From Megalonaias nervosa (taxonomy: Eukaryota > Mollusca > Bivalvia > Unionida > Unionidae), in contig JAECUM010005017.1 of assembly GCA_016617855.1 (NCBI GenBank), positions 20,382 to 84,381 of the forward strand: a stretch of DNA of 64,000 nucleotides, given 5' to 3'. Positions 31,115-44,019 of the stretch are shown here, piece by piece. The notes below the pieces were generated by a model. It was given only the letters and a program-made list of their open reading frames with translations, was not told where the DNA came from and searched no databases. The position numbers and the translations under genes are program-made. Position 1 is the first letter of the stretch, and each line of letters begins with the position of its first letter.

Positions 31115-33740
31115 AAACGCACTGAACGTACACGTGAACTCAAGTTCTACATTGTTAAATGAAAGCACCGCCTATACTTGGTTTACAATCTTCTATGGAG
31201 TTAGGCTTAGTTAAATTTAAAAACTGTGTTCAGACACAGATGTCAAATTTACAATGTAACAAGAAAACTCCCGTCACTAAGGCGGTTGTTCTCAAGGAAT
31301 ATGACGAAGTCTTCAACGGCATAGGTCTTTTCCCAGGGGAATGTACCTTACACATCGATCCCAAGGCTACACCTGTAGTACATCCTCTGCGGCGAGTGGA
31401 AAATGAAAATATCATTGCCCCGGTTACATCACCTACAGCATGGGTAAATTCTATGGTTGTCGTCGAAAAGGAATCGAGTATGTCTAGACCCATAAGATCT
31501 TAACAGAGCAATTTTGCGTCCCCATTACCCTATGCGCACATTAGATGATATCCTACCCCAATTATCAGGTGCAAAATACGTCACCAAACTGGATGCACTG
31601 TCAGTATATTGGGCAATAAAACTGTCACGTGACTCTTCATACCTCACAACTTTCAATACCCCTTACGGCCGTTACTGTTTCTTGCGTCTCCCATTTGGTT
31701 TGAAATCATCTCAAGATGAATTCCAAAGGCAGATCGATGAGAGTTTTGAAGGTTAAGTGGTATCCTTTTGATTTGTGACGATATACTAGTTTTTGGACGC
31801 ACACGCGACAAACATGATACAAATTTGAGAAATATTCTCAACCGTTCCCTCGAAAAAGGAATCCGGCTAAATGAAGAAAAACTAGAAGTTGGTGTCACAG
31901 AAGAACAGTACATCGGGCACATTCTGTCAGCAGAAGGTCTCAAACCCGACCCTGCCAAAGTAGCAGCGGTCAGAGAAATGGAACCCCCTCGTAACCGCGC
32001 GGAGTTAGAAACCATTCTTGGCATGGTTAACTACTAGTCCAGATTTGCCCCAAATTTGGCAGAGGTCACCAGTCCATTAAGACAACTGTTTGTGAAAGAC
32101 GTAGAGTTTTCATGGGACTCTCCTCAAATAGACACATTTCAAAAGGTCAAAGACATAATTACTATAAGCCCGGGACCTGTTCTGTCCTATTTTGACCATA
32201 AGAAACCACTGGCTTTGCAAGTTGACGCGTCAAAATATGGGCTTGGTGCCGCCCTCATGCAAGATGATTAGCCCGTGGCTTATGCATCAAAATCCTTGAC
32301 CACGACTGAAATTAATTATGCTCAGATATAGAAAGAAATGTTCGCTATATTGTTCGGATGCAAACAGTTCCATCAATATGTAAAAGCAAGAAAAGTACAC
32401 ATTCAAACTGACGACCTTCCACTTTTCTCTACAAAGAAAAAGCCCCTCTATGCAGCCCCACCGCGACTACAACGAATGCTTTTGCAACTACAGCGTTATG
32501 ACCTACAGATAAAACATTACCAAGGTAAGAACACACCCGAAGCAGATACTCTCCCGTAAGTTCTTATTTGATACACACCCTATCATATCTGACGGCAAAG
32601 ATATGCATGTACATATGGTGTTATCTGCATTACCTGTATCTGATCGTTAGAAGGAAGAAAAATTCAAGCTCTCGCTGAATAAGACCCCAGCTAGTCATAC
32701 TGAAACAGGTTATGATTGAAGGTTGGCCTGAAAAGAGGTCAAACTGTCAATCAGAGATAACTGACTATTGGAATTATAAAGATACACTTTCAGTTGTAGA
32801 TGGCTTAATCTTGAAAGGTCACAAAATAGTCATACCACAAGCTCTCAGGCAGAAAATGCTAGAAACTGTACATTCAGGACATTTAGGTATTGAAAAGTGT
32901 CTGAAAAGAGCCAGAGATGTTTTGTTTTCGCCAAGAATATCAGTTGACATTTCCGATTTAGTGTCAAAATGCTCCATCTGCTTAGAGCGCAGGCGTTCTA
33001 ACCAAGAGGAACCTCTCATTATCCATGACGTCCCTGAATACCCATGGCAAAAAGTCGCCACAGACCTATTTACATGGGATAATAAAGAGTACATTGTTGT
33101 GGTAGATTATTTCAGTCGCTACTTCGAAGTTAAGGCACTCGCAACCTCAAAAAGTTGCACTGTTATCAATCACACGAAAATCATTTTCGCGCGCTTCGGA
33201 ATCCAGGAAGTCGTTGTCAGCGACAGTAAAACATGCTATTCTTCCCGCGAGTTTGCAAGGTTCACGAACGAATGGGACTATAAACACGTTACATCGAGTC
33301 CCACATACCCTCAGTCAAACTGCCTAGCAGAGAAAACAGTTCAAACTGTAAAGAGAATTCTCTCACAAGCAAAAGCCGAATGCAGAGTACCACTTACATG
33401 CAGATTAGAGCATCGAGTCACTGCTCTTGATATCGGGTTCTCACCAGCAGAATTGTTGATGGGGAGACAGCTCAGATCGATTCCCCCAACAACCCGCAAA
33501 AATTTAATTCCCAAATCATCCATCACCGCTGAGGTCAAAAAGAAAATTACACTTCGTAAGAAGAAAACAGAGAATTATTATGATAAAAGTGCAAAACCAC
33601 TAAAACCACATAAGGAAGAGGAATCAGCCCGAGTTCAATTGAAAGGTCAAAACTGGGAACCTGCCGTTGTAATACGAAAACACAGCGAAAGGTCATACAC
33701 ATTTCGCACCCAAAGATGGTACCATTTGTCGTCTCAATAG
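31115..33740 (+). pseudogene. Gypsy pol polyprotein (RT, RNase H, integrase) with nonsense mutations
   Basis: RT blocks: KYVTKLDALSVYWAIKL, TTFNTPYGRYCFLRLPFGL and CDDILVFGRT (the YxDD site read as CDD), YIGHILSAEGL. RNase H: PLALQVDASKYGLGAALMQ and PVAYASKSLT. Integrase (32712-33740, one open run): zinc finger GHLGIEKC...CSIC, then ATDLF, VVSDS and NCLAEKTVQTVK with the D, D and E. Single stop codons or short frame breaks interrupt RT and RNase H at about 31501, 31754, 32035, 32269 and 32328, so it is not functional. It encodes reverse transcription and integration for the gypsy element only. Confidence 0.85.
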
Positions 33741-34370
33741 ACGTCAGCTCATGAAAACTAATGAAACACACCCAATTCAATGTAACATGAATGCGTCCTT
33801 CTCATATTGAAAGCACGCTGTGTACAGCTGTATCACTCCCCGCAAATACCAGTAAATCAGTTTCAGAATCAAATGAATCTCAATGTTTCAGCCAAAGTAC
33901 GCCTGAGCCTGACGCAACAATCCCACAAGACTGTCAGCAAAGCGGATACTACACACATTCTGGAAAGCTAGTAAAACCAAAGATAATAGTGTCAGTGTAA
34001 TATCAGTTCATAAAATCTGGACATATCCTGGATATGAAACAGTTGTGAAATCCTGCACTCACAGATAAGAGAGACAGCTAATAGAACAGTCACTAGTGTA
34101 GCACAATGCATGGTTTTGTTGATAAAAACACAGACGGTGATTGAAGATAAGGACCAGCGGTATACATTAAGTATCAATCAAACAAGCAACAGGATCTTAA
34201 AAAAATGTACAATGACTTCTCAGTCTGTCTCAGAGATTTATTCGTTGATCATTGCAATCACTGCTATCAAAGACGCGCTTGATTTTGATATATTAGTTAT
34301 AATGGCTCATGATTCATTTAGACAGTTGGTTAAAAGTTTTATTAAAACTTTTTCTTTGTAAAAAGAGAGA

Positions 34371-34563
34371 TGTAACATAATACATGTGTAACTGACCAAT
34401 CAGACCCCTACGTACATGAATCATAGTTCCACTGGTACTATCTACAGGCGTCTGCCTCTTTGATACCATTCTGTGTTAAGACCTCACAGTAGTCACTTGT
34501 ATATATTAAAGTTAGTGATAGAACACGGCGTCTTATCTTGTGTTTTAACGCAATAATACAACA
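34371..34563 (+). repeat. Gypsy 3' LTR
   Basis: Preceded by a polypurine tract (AAAAAGAGAGA); begins TGTAACATAATACATG and ends in AATACA or AATACAACA, about 190 bp. It contains a TATATTAA promoter-like motif. No matching 5' LTR is in the window. Confidence 0.65.
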
Positions 34564-37500
34564 AGCTGAAACAAAATAGAACATATATTACAGTTTTTGT
34601 TTAACGTCTTTAGAATGAGTATCAATACAAACACTAATTCAAGTTTAAACAAGACCCATGTCTTGCATTACGATCAGGATCTGTCTGTTATTCTTGACGA
34701 CAATTAGCCAGCAAGAGGCTAGCTAATATTTTCAAATGCATGACTTCGTCAAATCTGGTTTTAATCTATTGTGCAATTCTTATATGTAACCATGTATTTG
34801 TCCCCAAACCATACCACGCGTATTTCATTCAGATGTGCTTTTAAAGAGACCAGGGAAGAATATGTTAGAAGACCACTACCCACATTGCTAGTGGGCAAGG
34901 TCCTTTTGTAGGTTAAACTGCCATGTCATAGAGACGTGTTGTGGTCGTGAAAAAGAAAACAAAAAACAAAACTCTTCACTTTGTCCAGACCTCTCCCTCA
35001 GAACTGATCGTCATCATATTAGGTTTAAACAACTGTGGGCGATACTTTCACAGCATTTTCCACATGGCATTGGGATGCAGATTAAGCGCGATGAATGTCG
35101 TACGAGGCGAGTAATGGAGGAAACCATGCTGTCCTCTGGATTGCATTCAATTTGATACGGTCTCTTCCTCTCTAAGAGAGTTAAATTTATATCAGAAAGT
35201 TTACTAAGTACTTTAAAGAATGTACCCCTCTTTGTCTTATCTTTGTTTCGAGTTCTTTTTATGTGAGGATGAGGAATTGCTAAATCTACTTAGCAGTCAG
35301 CACAATTTAGGCAGGATTCTGCTGATGTGCCGTTAAAATATGTGCATACATATATTCATACTTACCTACTTATCTACCCACCCACCCTCCCACCCAACTA
35401 ACCACCAGCATACATACATACATTTCCACCAAATGCATTGGTTCGCAGTATTATATTTGATTTGACATTTAACATATAGGGTAAGTTTTTGAACTCATTT
35501 GTGAAAATATATTGCGTATTGTCTTAAAAAACGTTTCAGAAAGGGAACCTAAGAGGTGAAGAAGGGGGCGAAAAAGAACAGTAGTAGTAGTTCTACAGGA
35601 ATAGTACTCACCTTGCATAAAGGTTAAAAAAGACAGAAATATTGATAAATCGATCGATAGACGCACATATTCGGGTTACTGAGTTCAAGTAAATACAAAT
35701 AAGGACATTACTGCAAACATAGGGAAGTTATGTCACAAGCTGATCCCTATTCATTTTTCACTGTTACTCTCTTACCCTGGTTTGATTGAACAGATCGCAA
35801 GAAAGAGGTGAATATATGAATATATCGTTTCAGTTCATTTGAGCTATCTCGAATAGTTTGTCAAGCAAGAGTGTGCAACAACACAAATCTGCAAGGTCAG
35901 TTGAACTAATCGTAACTTAGCTTGTTTGTTACTATATTCCTAAGTCACTACTGTGATTTGATGGTTTGTTTATAGCAACAGAGCTTTACCTGAAGGTGGA
36001 GAAGTACATGTACCTAGTGTCGAGAAATCACATCAGATAATTCGTGCAGTTTACATTGGAATGGATTTATATACATTTTGTAAGTATCAGTGTGCTGTAT
36101 ATGCTTATGAAACTACACGTATGCACATTCAAGATTACATGTGTTGACAATAATGGAAATTTCTAGTATGTCAAGGTATTTTGTAAGTATCAGTCTAACT
36201 GCACACATATACATTCATAATCACCTGCGCTCACACTTGCGGGTATTCCTATCTAGTCAATGTATGAAGTGTTATTGGAATGACCTTACGATTTCTAAGA
36301 AATTTGTTATCCAGTATCGATATAAATGAATAACATGGTAGAGTTCCACATTGACAATAATATATAAATTACCAATCGTTTTGGTAGAAACTCCAGTTTT
36401 TTAGTATTTTACGGCATTTATTCTAAATAAACACTAAAGTAATTAAACGATTTGAAACAAATGGCATTAATTTTTAAGGTTTAACACTTTTGACACCAAA
36501 CTGGGTAAGGGACGCAATTTTTCACTATTTCCAAAGGTCTCAAGTCGTTGTACCATGATGTTAAAGAATGAAGATGCATATCGTGTAATGCTTATAATTC
36601 TACATGCATAACAATGGTTACAACAAATTGCGATTAATAAAAATTTTCTGCTCCATCGGACCGGTTAGGCAAATGTTAAGTAAAAGTTTTCCATCAACTA
36701 AAAAGGAAATCGTTTCCATCGGCATTCTCAAAGTCATCATTTTTCTGTGAGATATATTTCATAGTTAACGATGATATACCATTTCTAATGAATGTGGTGT
36801 AGAACGAATAGCGAATTGAAGTATCTGAAGGTGTACAATGGTCTAATCTTGTCCTTCCTAATAAAAAGTGCCTGATTACGGTTAAAACTTTGATTTTATA
36901 AGGAGTTATTATTATTCCTAAGGCCCAATTATAATACTGACATCAGAGCTGAAATATATCATCTTGCAAGTTTCTAAACATCCGATTGTACATGCGCAAA
37001 ATATGGTCAGTCGCCCTAAGAGGCATAAGAACAATAACTTGTGCACAGCCAGATACCTTTAAGTAGGTAATCATTTGCAATTATGCAAAATTGGAAGAAA
37101 ATCAAATCTGTTTCTTTACTCAGATGAAATTATTGATTAATTATGCCTGAGTTTCCTCTGACCTTTCCAGCCCCATGCTAGATTCAGTAGCTGGAAATAT
37201 ACTTCTGGTCACCCACCTCGTTAGAACATATCATATGTAAGTATCCAACACGAGATCAGAGGAACTCGCTCTAACATAAACTGCACAACTGAACATGGGT
37301 TTTTCCACTTTTGATTGTTTATTGTCATTAGGTACGTTTGCAGCGAATATCATTTGTGAATATCATTTGGCAACTTGTGTGAACTGGGATCTGGAAAAGA
37401 ATGTCGACCATGTTCAAGGTTCTGTTGAAGGAATAAAATGCGTGGCCCTAACATCAATGTAAAATATACATATATCTATGTAAATTACTGTTAATAACCA

Positions 37501-38480
37501 TAAAATATACATGGTTTGTATTGTTTGAAAATTTGATTGGATGGTTGTTAAAATAATGAATGGTCTATTACGGTATGAAATGGCGAATACAGGTCAATGC
37601 CAATAACTTGCTCTGGAAAATAATGTCAAATGTAATAAACTAAGTCCTGCTAAATCAATTGCAATTTATTACAAGCAGCTAGTTGTCATACAACATCCCA
37701 AAAAATTGTTCTTACATTCAACTATTGCAGAAACGTTTGCAGCAGCACCAATATAACAAAAACAAATTTTCTTTGTGTTCTGGTGAAATATCCCTTAATT
37801 GGTATGAAAGTTAGAAATAAAGAACTTTCCAATTTGTTTGTCCTTTTACTAAATCCTAATTCCTGCCTGTTGTTCATGTTATGCATGCACACTAGAATTG
37901 CTCATTTCTTGGTAGGAAGATCTGAACATGTTTTCAACTTAAGTATTCGAAATCTTTCGGTAATAAGTTCTGCATTCTGTAATGTTTGCAAAGGTCTCAA
38001 ATTTGTTTTAGATTTTTCAGTAAGAACCATTAATAGGTTTTAACTGCAGTACAAAATGATTGCGCATTTGACAAAAAAAATAAAAAAAAAATAACAAAAC
38101 AAACTAAAGCTATGTTAACGCAGGTTATCAAACAATTAAATGCTGGTGACAATGTGTACTGTTTGACCTTATATTGTATCTGCAAGAAACAAAGGAGTTG
38201 ACTTAATCCCGATATGGGGAACTTATTTAAATATGTCTTTAGTGCTGATTATTTCACGTCTGAATCTATTTGTCTTGAACTGGATGCACAAGAGTAATTA
38301 GAGAATGAAACTTAATTTAGTTCAATTGTTAGAAACATTTAGCATCATTACGGCTATGGTAGCATGTGATCAATGATCTAATTGTCCTTTGGCAACTTTG
38401 GCATCTGTTTATGGGGATCCCATTGTCGAAATTCTATTCGGTAGTGATATTGAAATGCGCCAAATATCTGCCTAACAGAC
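34564..38480. repeat. ~4 kb dispersed direct repeat, copy 1
   Basis: Collinear with 46190-50630 with roughly 80-85% identity by eye, starting at AACAAAATAGAACATA. Shared landmarks include TGTTTAACGTCTTTAGAATG (34600 and 46230) and CACCTGCGCTCACACTTGCG (36222 and 47480). Copy 1 has an extra ~350 bp near 34885-35230. The short ORFs in both copies have no recognisable domain. The right end of the homology cannot be defined, because copy 2 is interrupted there. Confidence 0.8.
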
Positions 38481-38964
38481 CACCAATAGGTACAATGGGA
38501 TCATATAAGACACGAAATTCTGATTCCAAACAGTCTAAAATATATGGACATTTACTTATGTGGGATATGTAACCAAATGTTTATGGTGTTAGTTAAAAAT
38601 TATTATTAATAATCAATCTTGCATAAAAGAGAATGGTTCATTAGAATGGGATATCATCTTATATCAGCTTATCTTACTTTGTCAATTAATGTCTTAAGCA
38701 AAATGAACAATAAAATGGAATGCATTTTGTGTTCGATTTAATATTGTTGTTTTCTTACGTCCAAGGTAAATACACATGGAGAAAGCACATTGGCATGTTC
38801 CATTCTCTAACAGTTTAAAATGGTGTCGTAGACAATCTAAAGAGGCTCTTCTAATGAGTTTTCATCTCCATCGTTCCATTTAAATTTCATTATAACTATA
38901 CTTATAAACAAGTACTGAAAGCCAAATAAGGAGATGGTGATAGTGTTACGCATATAATCACCCA

Positions 38965-38967
<3 letters not shown>

Positions 38968-39063
<96 letters not shown>

Positions 39064-39066
39064 ATA
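38968..39066. repeat. (TA)n microsatellite
   Basis: Long TA run ending in TAGA/TATAGA variants. Confidence 0.95.
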
Positions 39067-40271
39067 TAAACAGCTCGGACCAATAATAAATATTATAAAT
39101 GGCCTAAATGCACATTATCAACTGGAAAGATGTCTTCAAGTGTTATGAATAAAAAGGCATCATTCTGACATAATTAGAATATTTTACAACTTTTGAACTT
39201 GTATATGGTGTAGTAATACATGCATGATGACAACTTTGAGTATCAACTACGAAGAGACTATACATATAAAGACATTTGCTGAAATGACTTAAATTTATGT
39301 TTTATTATGTCTTTAAGAAACATTTAAAACTGTAATTTTTAAAATTGATAGTTCAATTTACAAATGCAATATACACAAACTTTAATAATAAACTTGGGAT
39401 TTCAATTTAACCTTTAATGGCCAAGTAACTGATATGCGTCAGATCACAATTATTGTTCCTGTAAAGGGAATATAGGTTGCTGCATTTGTATGGGAAAATA
39501 TGAATGACGTTTTCTGAAAAATACTGCAAGACCTTTCGGAGTGGAATATTTTTTATTTAAAAAACAAAACAAAACGAGTTCATATTTTCCTGTGCAAATG
39601 CCGTAACCTTTTTATTATATGCGCAATTTGTTTAACTACCTAAGGATTAATAATAAAAGACATTGCAAGAAATAATGTAATTGATTTTTTGCTTTACTCC
39701 AAAATGAATTCACAGCCGTAGATTCATCAATACACAATAACAATATTATTGTGCACATAGCTCCGCACAGTGACCTTTTAACTTAGTCGCGCACTCTACA
39801 TCAGTTTTAAAAAGAATTATCGATTACGTCTGCTTAAATTTGAAATTTAGAGTCATATTGTGAATGAATGTGTATGGATTTTGTTGTTATGTTGATCCAA
39901 TTCCATTCTGCTTTTCTGGTTATGAGGGATTGGATTATTGAGTTAATTCAGTGCAGTAAGGAAAAAAATGAAAATGAAGTTCAGCTGAAAATGTAGGCTA
40001 CTCGAAATTCCAGTACAGCTTACTTGTGTATCAGGTTTTGCAGGGCATGTCGGTCGGATTTGAAGAATTAAGAAAGTACATTTTGAGGAAATTCAAGATG
40101 CATAACTGTAAGAATATTTATTACCATTTTTATTACCAGCTAAAGAAAACATGCTTATGTCCGGTCACTTGCATCTCGCCGCTGGAGGGACCCCAGCAAT
40201 GACATGTATCATACAGAGTGTATCCTATCGCTAGTCTAACAGTGTATCAAAATATTGTTACGAGTCTATGC

Positions 40272-40690
40272 TCTTAAAAAAAGTAACAGAAAAGAGTGAA
40301 GACAACAAGCTTTGTAAAGTTTAACAAATAATTTATTTCCCTAGAATACAAAGTGAAAAATGAGAACAAAGAACTTACGGTATTGCGAATTGTATCCAAA
40401 AATTAATGACACAAGTCCTAGTTAAAAAAGTCCTGACAGAACCTCAGTTCAAGTCCCGAAGAGATCCAAAATTGAAGGCAATGACGTGTTTTTATGGCCT
40501 GCAAAGTGCTGATGTGTTAACAGTCTCTTGTTGAATCACAGAAATATTATTCCAGGTTTGAATTCAGTATACATCCCAATGAATGTTTTCATCTAAGAAT
40601 TTTGTCAGAGCATTTTTTATTTCCAGAGAAGATAAACACTTGAATTCAATAACTTGAAGAAAATAAAATTCAGCCCAAACAGGTCACAAC
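40272..40690. repeat. Dispersed repeat, inverted copy of 7925-8357
   Basis: Reverse complement aligns block by block with 7925-8357 (see that entry). Confidence 0.6.
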
Positions 40691-40699
40691 ATACTACAA

Positions 40700-43270
40700 C
40701 CTAACGTGCTAGATGTTAAAGCACGACTGGTTAAATCCTCACAATCACAAGATAATACAGTTCTCTGTTTGACCTCAGGTCAAAATTAGTATTTTCTAAA
40801 AACAACGATTACCTACTGGAAATAACCTTCTAGAAGGATCTAATGAGCCTTGTTTATTTACAACACAATAGCCTACATAATTCACTGAGGAATCTCCAAA
40901 AACCCTGACCCTGATCAACATATTTACGCCTTCTTGTTTGCCTGAATAATAATCCTGATAATAAGCTCATACACGTAGAGAATAATGAAGCTATTATTAG
41001 TTGTTTACATAAATTAAATAAAACAAATAAAAAAAAGTCCATCAGGTCAAGCAGAAATGAATTCAGTTTTGGACAAGGTCAAGTCCAGCAAACAATGTTA
41101 CCTTACAATAACATGTAATGAAATAAAAAAAATTGTTAAGAAAGCAGACAAACAATTAAATTAAATATACAGAGCAATAGTTACACGGGAAGCATTGAAA
41201 CTCAGCTGTGCGGTGTGGGAAACAATAGAGACAATCACACAGTAATGTTCATATTCTAAAGAATAAGCAATAACTGATCAATCAATACCAATAAAGCTAT
41301 ATCTATAGCATTCATTACCACCTTAACCTATGAGGAAAAACAATGCTGTAAAAATAGACTTGGACAAAATAGTGGGTACTACACGTGAAATAATAATTGT
41401 TACCTGAGTCCATTCACTGCTGATTTTCTTCGTGAGAGACAGGGACATTATTTGCTTTATAGCATAAATTTGTTTTGCATCAGTCAGAGTGTGAACGGAC
41501 AGTCCAGTTTTGTCGGGCACAAATTCACTGTTCATCGTACGTGAATGGTACACCATTCGGCTACTTACAGAACACAACGCAAGCAGACATGGCACACATG
41601 TTAAAAATATTCATGAACTATATACGACTGCAGTTAATAAATCCAGCATAAGAAATATTGAACGAGACCTGCCACTATTTTATTTGTTTTAATTAACATA
41701 AGAATTTGATTACATCTGGCATTATTTGACACTATAATAAATTAATGTGTGCCAATGCATGGCTTTTGAAAGTTTATAGCAGTTTGGACAACAGTTTGCA
41801 CAACAGTAAGAAGTATGAAAACCATCAGGTCAACACTTGCATCAAGTGATGAACCTATGAGTCAGTGTTTGGATCAAAAGATATACCTTTTAGTCAGTGC
41901 TCGGATCAAATGATATAAATATTGGTCATTGTTTGGATCAAATGATGTACATATTGGTTATTGCTTGGATCAAGTTATGTCGCTGATAGTCATAATATGT
42001 GTCCAATGAGGATCTGTTTAATGTATGAGCAACATTTGTGCAAGGGGAGGGCTAGAGCGGTATGGAATCAAGGGGTGTCATAATGGGCTTTTGAGACTGA
42101 CCAGATAATCACAGTTCCTGATACCTAAACCCCCTCTATATATCATGTGACTTCATTTTAGTCAGGATTTGCGCACACGAGTGTGTGATCATAACCCTCG
42201 TGAGCCCCAATGAGGAGCCTCCGTAGAAAGATCATTACAATGCCATGTGCTCATAGACCTATTAACACATACAAGTAAGTATTAGATACAGGTAGCCTCA
42301 GTGCAATCCGATCAAGAGTGTAACATAAATATATGTGCATTTTTGTGGCAGTTGACTTCAGTAACGTCTCTTGAATAAGTCGTAAAATTTAGGAAATTTC
42401 CTGTTAATGCATGCCTTTAATTCTGATTTTTTTTTTTTTAAAAAAAAAAAAAAGATTTGTTGACTTAAGCAAGAAATGAAGTATTCTGGCGTGCCTATCA
42501 TTTATCAAAGCAAAATCGGGCATTCCTTATCTTTACAAAAATCGATGTGAACAACGACTTAAGTCATTGCTGGTGGAAGTGATAACCAATATTTAGGACA
42601 CAGAATTACCAGTCCGGGACTATGTATGCGATCTTTTATATTTACCATACACTAGAACATGAATAAGATATGAAGATAACAATCCATGGAATGGCAATTC
42701 ACAATGGCACTTTTTATATGAAAAAATATCGAAGAATGAATCACGTTATTTTTCAACAATACTGTTAAGTTAATATAAGAGGGGATTTTTTCTCTTATAC
42801 GTTAAGACCTATCGGTTGCCTACTCGTTTAGCGAGTAATACTTTAATCGATTCATTTCAGTTTCGAATCACACTCGCAGAATATATATTGTTCTTTATTA
42901 ATCCAGTAAACATCAAGCTTAGGTACGTTCACATGACAAAAGAGGCATAGCTTTTAGTCGTAGTCTCGTCTGAAACAAAGCGATAGTACTAGTATGTAGT
43001 TTGGTACATTAGGGACACGACTGTTGTTGCAGATTCAACCCGCCGTAATTGACACTGACCAAACAACTATGTTAACTGCAGTTAATTAGTGTGCAACAGC
43101 TTACAACAGCAGCAGGTTTACAATCTCTCAGAAAATACTTAGCAACATCCACAACCCGAGTGGAGACTGTTTCCTTTGTAGGAAAAAATTGTGTGAAACA
43201 ATTACAGCGGGTATAAGTAACACGTCGAAAGCCTCATCGATTCCTGTGTAAAGAACATATAGTGCAGAAG
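40700..43270. other. Stretch without recognisable genes
   Basis: AT-rich. 41870-41990 has three loose repeats of the phrase TTGGATCAAATGAT/TGGATCAAAAGAT. I cannot assign any gene. Confidence 0.45.
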
Positions 43271-43272
43271 CT

Positions 43273-43274
<2 letters not shown>

Positions 43275-43319
<45 letters not shown>
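43275..43319. repeat. (A)n homopolymer
   Basis: About 45 adenines followed by CAAAA repeats. It could be the tail of a retroposed sequence, but no body was identified. Confidence 0.9.
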
Positions 43320-43320
<1 letters not shown>

Positions 43321-43559
43321 AGGAACAAAACAAAACAAAACAAAACAAAACCAAGAAAGGTGCAACAGGTCTTGAGGAAGAGCGACCACGATCATTTCAA
43401 GCACCAATCAATGAAACAATAACTATAGTTCTTAGTGAACGTGGTCACAGGTCCCAAGAACGCAGTTTCACCAGAGACTTATATATTCCACAGGCAAATA
43501 TAATCTTTGATTGTATTGCAGTTGTACAAGTAAAAAGCTAATTGGGTAGTGTGTGTGCG

Positions 43560-44015
43560 TGTTACACCAGAGAAATGGAAGCTCGTCGAGCTATTATACA
43601 TTGCGATCACATTATTAATAGAAGCATTACGATAGAGCCTCAAAGTTACCGACGCCAGAATATATTAGAAGATCAACAAGAGCTGCATGATGAAGCCGAT
43701 AAGACATCCGTTTTACTCGCCAAATACAAACGCGCGCTTGTGCTGCAAATGTTATTTGCAGAATCACCTCCGCGACCGCCGTTCGCCTGAATGTTGCTTG
43801 CATTGTGACCGTATCAACTATCATAGGTACACCAATCGCATTTGTTGTCAAAACTATGTTGATAGCAACTGTTATGTCTGGCATAAGAATATTTTTCCAA
43901 CCGTTAAATTCGCGAGAACGTGTCTATTCAAAACTTTTCGCAAAGAACAAAGTAGCCTCAATGCAGTCAGTAAACTATACTCTGTAGCTATTCGAGAGTA
44001 AACAATTCGCATTGA
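43560..44015 (+). pseudogene. SLATT-like two-TM protein remnant (possible fifth viral relic)
   Basis: The first frame reads LHDEADKTSVLLAKYKRALV (43680-43740), a charged helix and KYKRA start typical of SLATT-like proteins. After a frame change, hydrophobic segments (ACIVTVSTIIGTPIAFVV and TMLIATVMSGI) and the soluble helix LNSRERVYSKLFAKNKVASM follow. The overall plan equals the SLATT-like genes of B and C, but the sequence is not close to them. No other viral gene is seen within 2 kb. Moderate confidence. Confidence 0.4.
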
Positions 44016-44019
44016 TGAG

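Larger units (their letters stand above)
31113..34563 (+). mobile_element. Ty3/gypsy retrotransposon, 5'-truncated
   Basis: Begins within the end of the protease domain (RTRELKFYIVK...PPILGL), runs through RT, RNase H and integrase and ends in a 3' LTR. Gag and the 5' LTR are missing. It directly abuts the element C remnant. Confidence 0.85.

Noticed and set aside
30739..31125. 128-codon + strand ORF in element C
   Set aside because: It is the antisense of the SLATT-like gene remnant; the minus strand carries the homology to B.
36141..36329. Conserved 60-90 codon ORF shared by both 4 kb repeat copies (also 47302-47586)
   Set aside because: Similarity reflects DNA duplication; no domain, no start conservation, and the surrounding frame differs between copies.
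41323..41595. Minus-strand ORF ending near a GTAACA donor, considered as a secreted host protein exon
   Set aside because: It has no ATG in frame (starts with GTG in the track reading) and no partner exon with matching phase was found.
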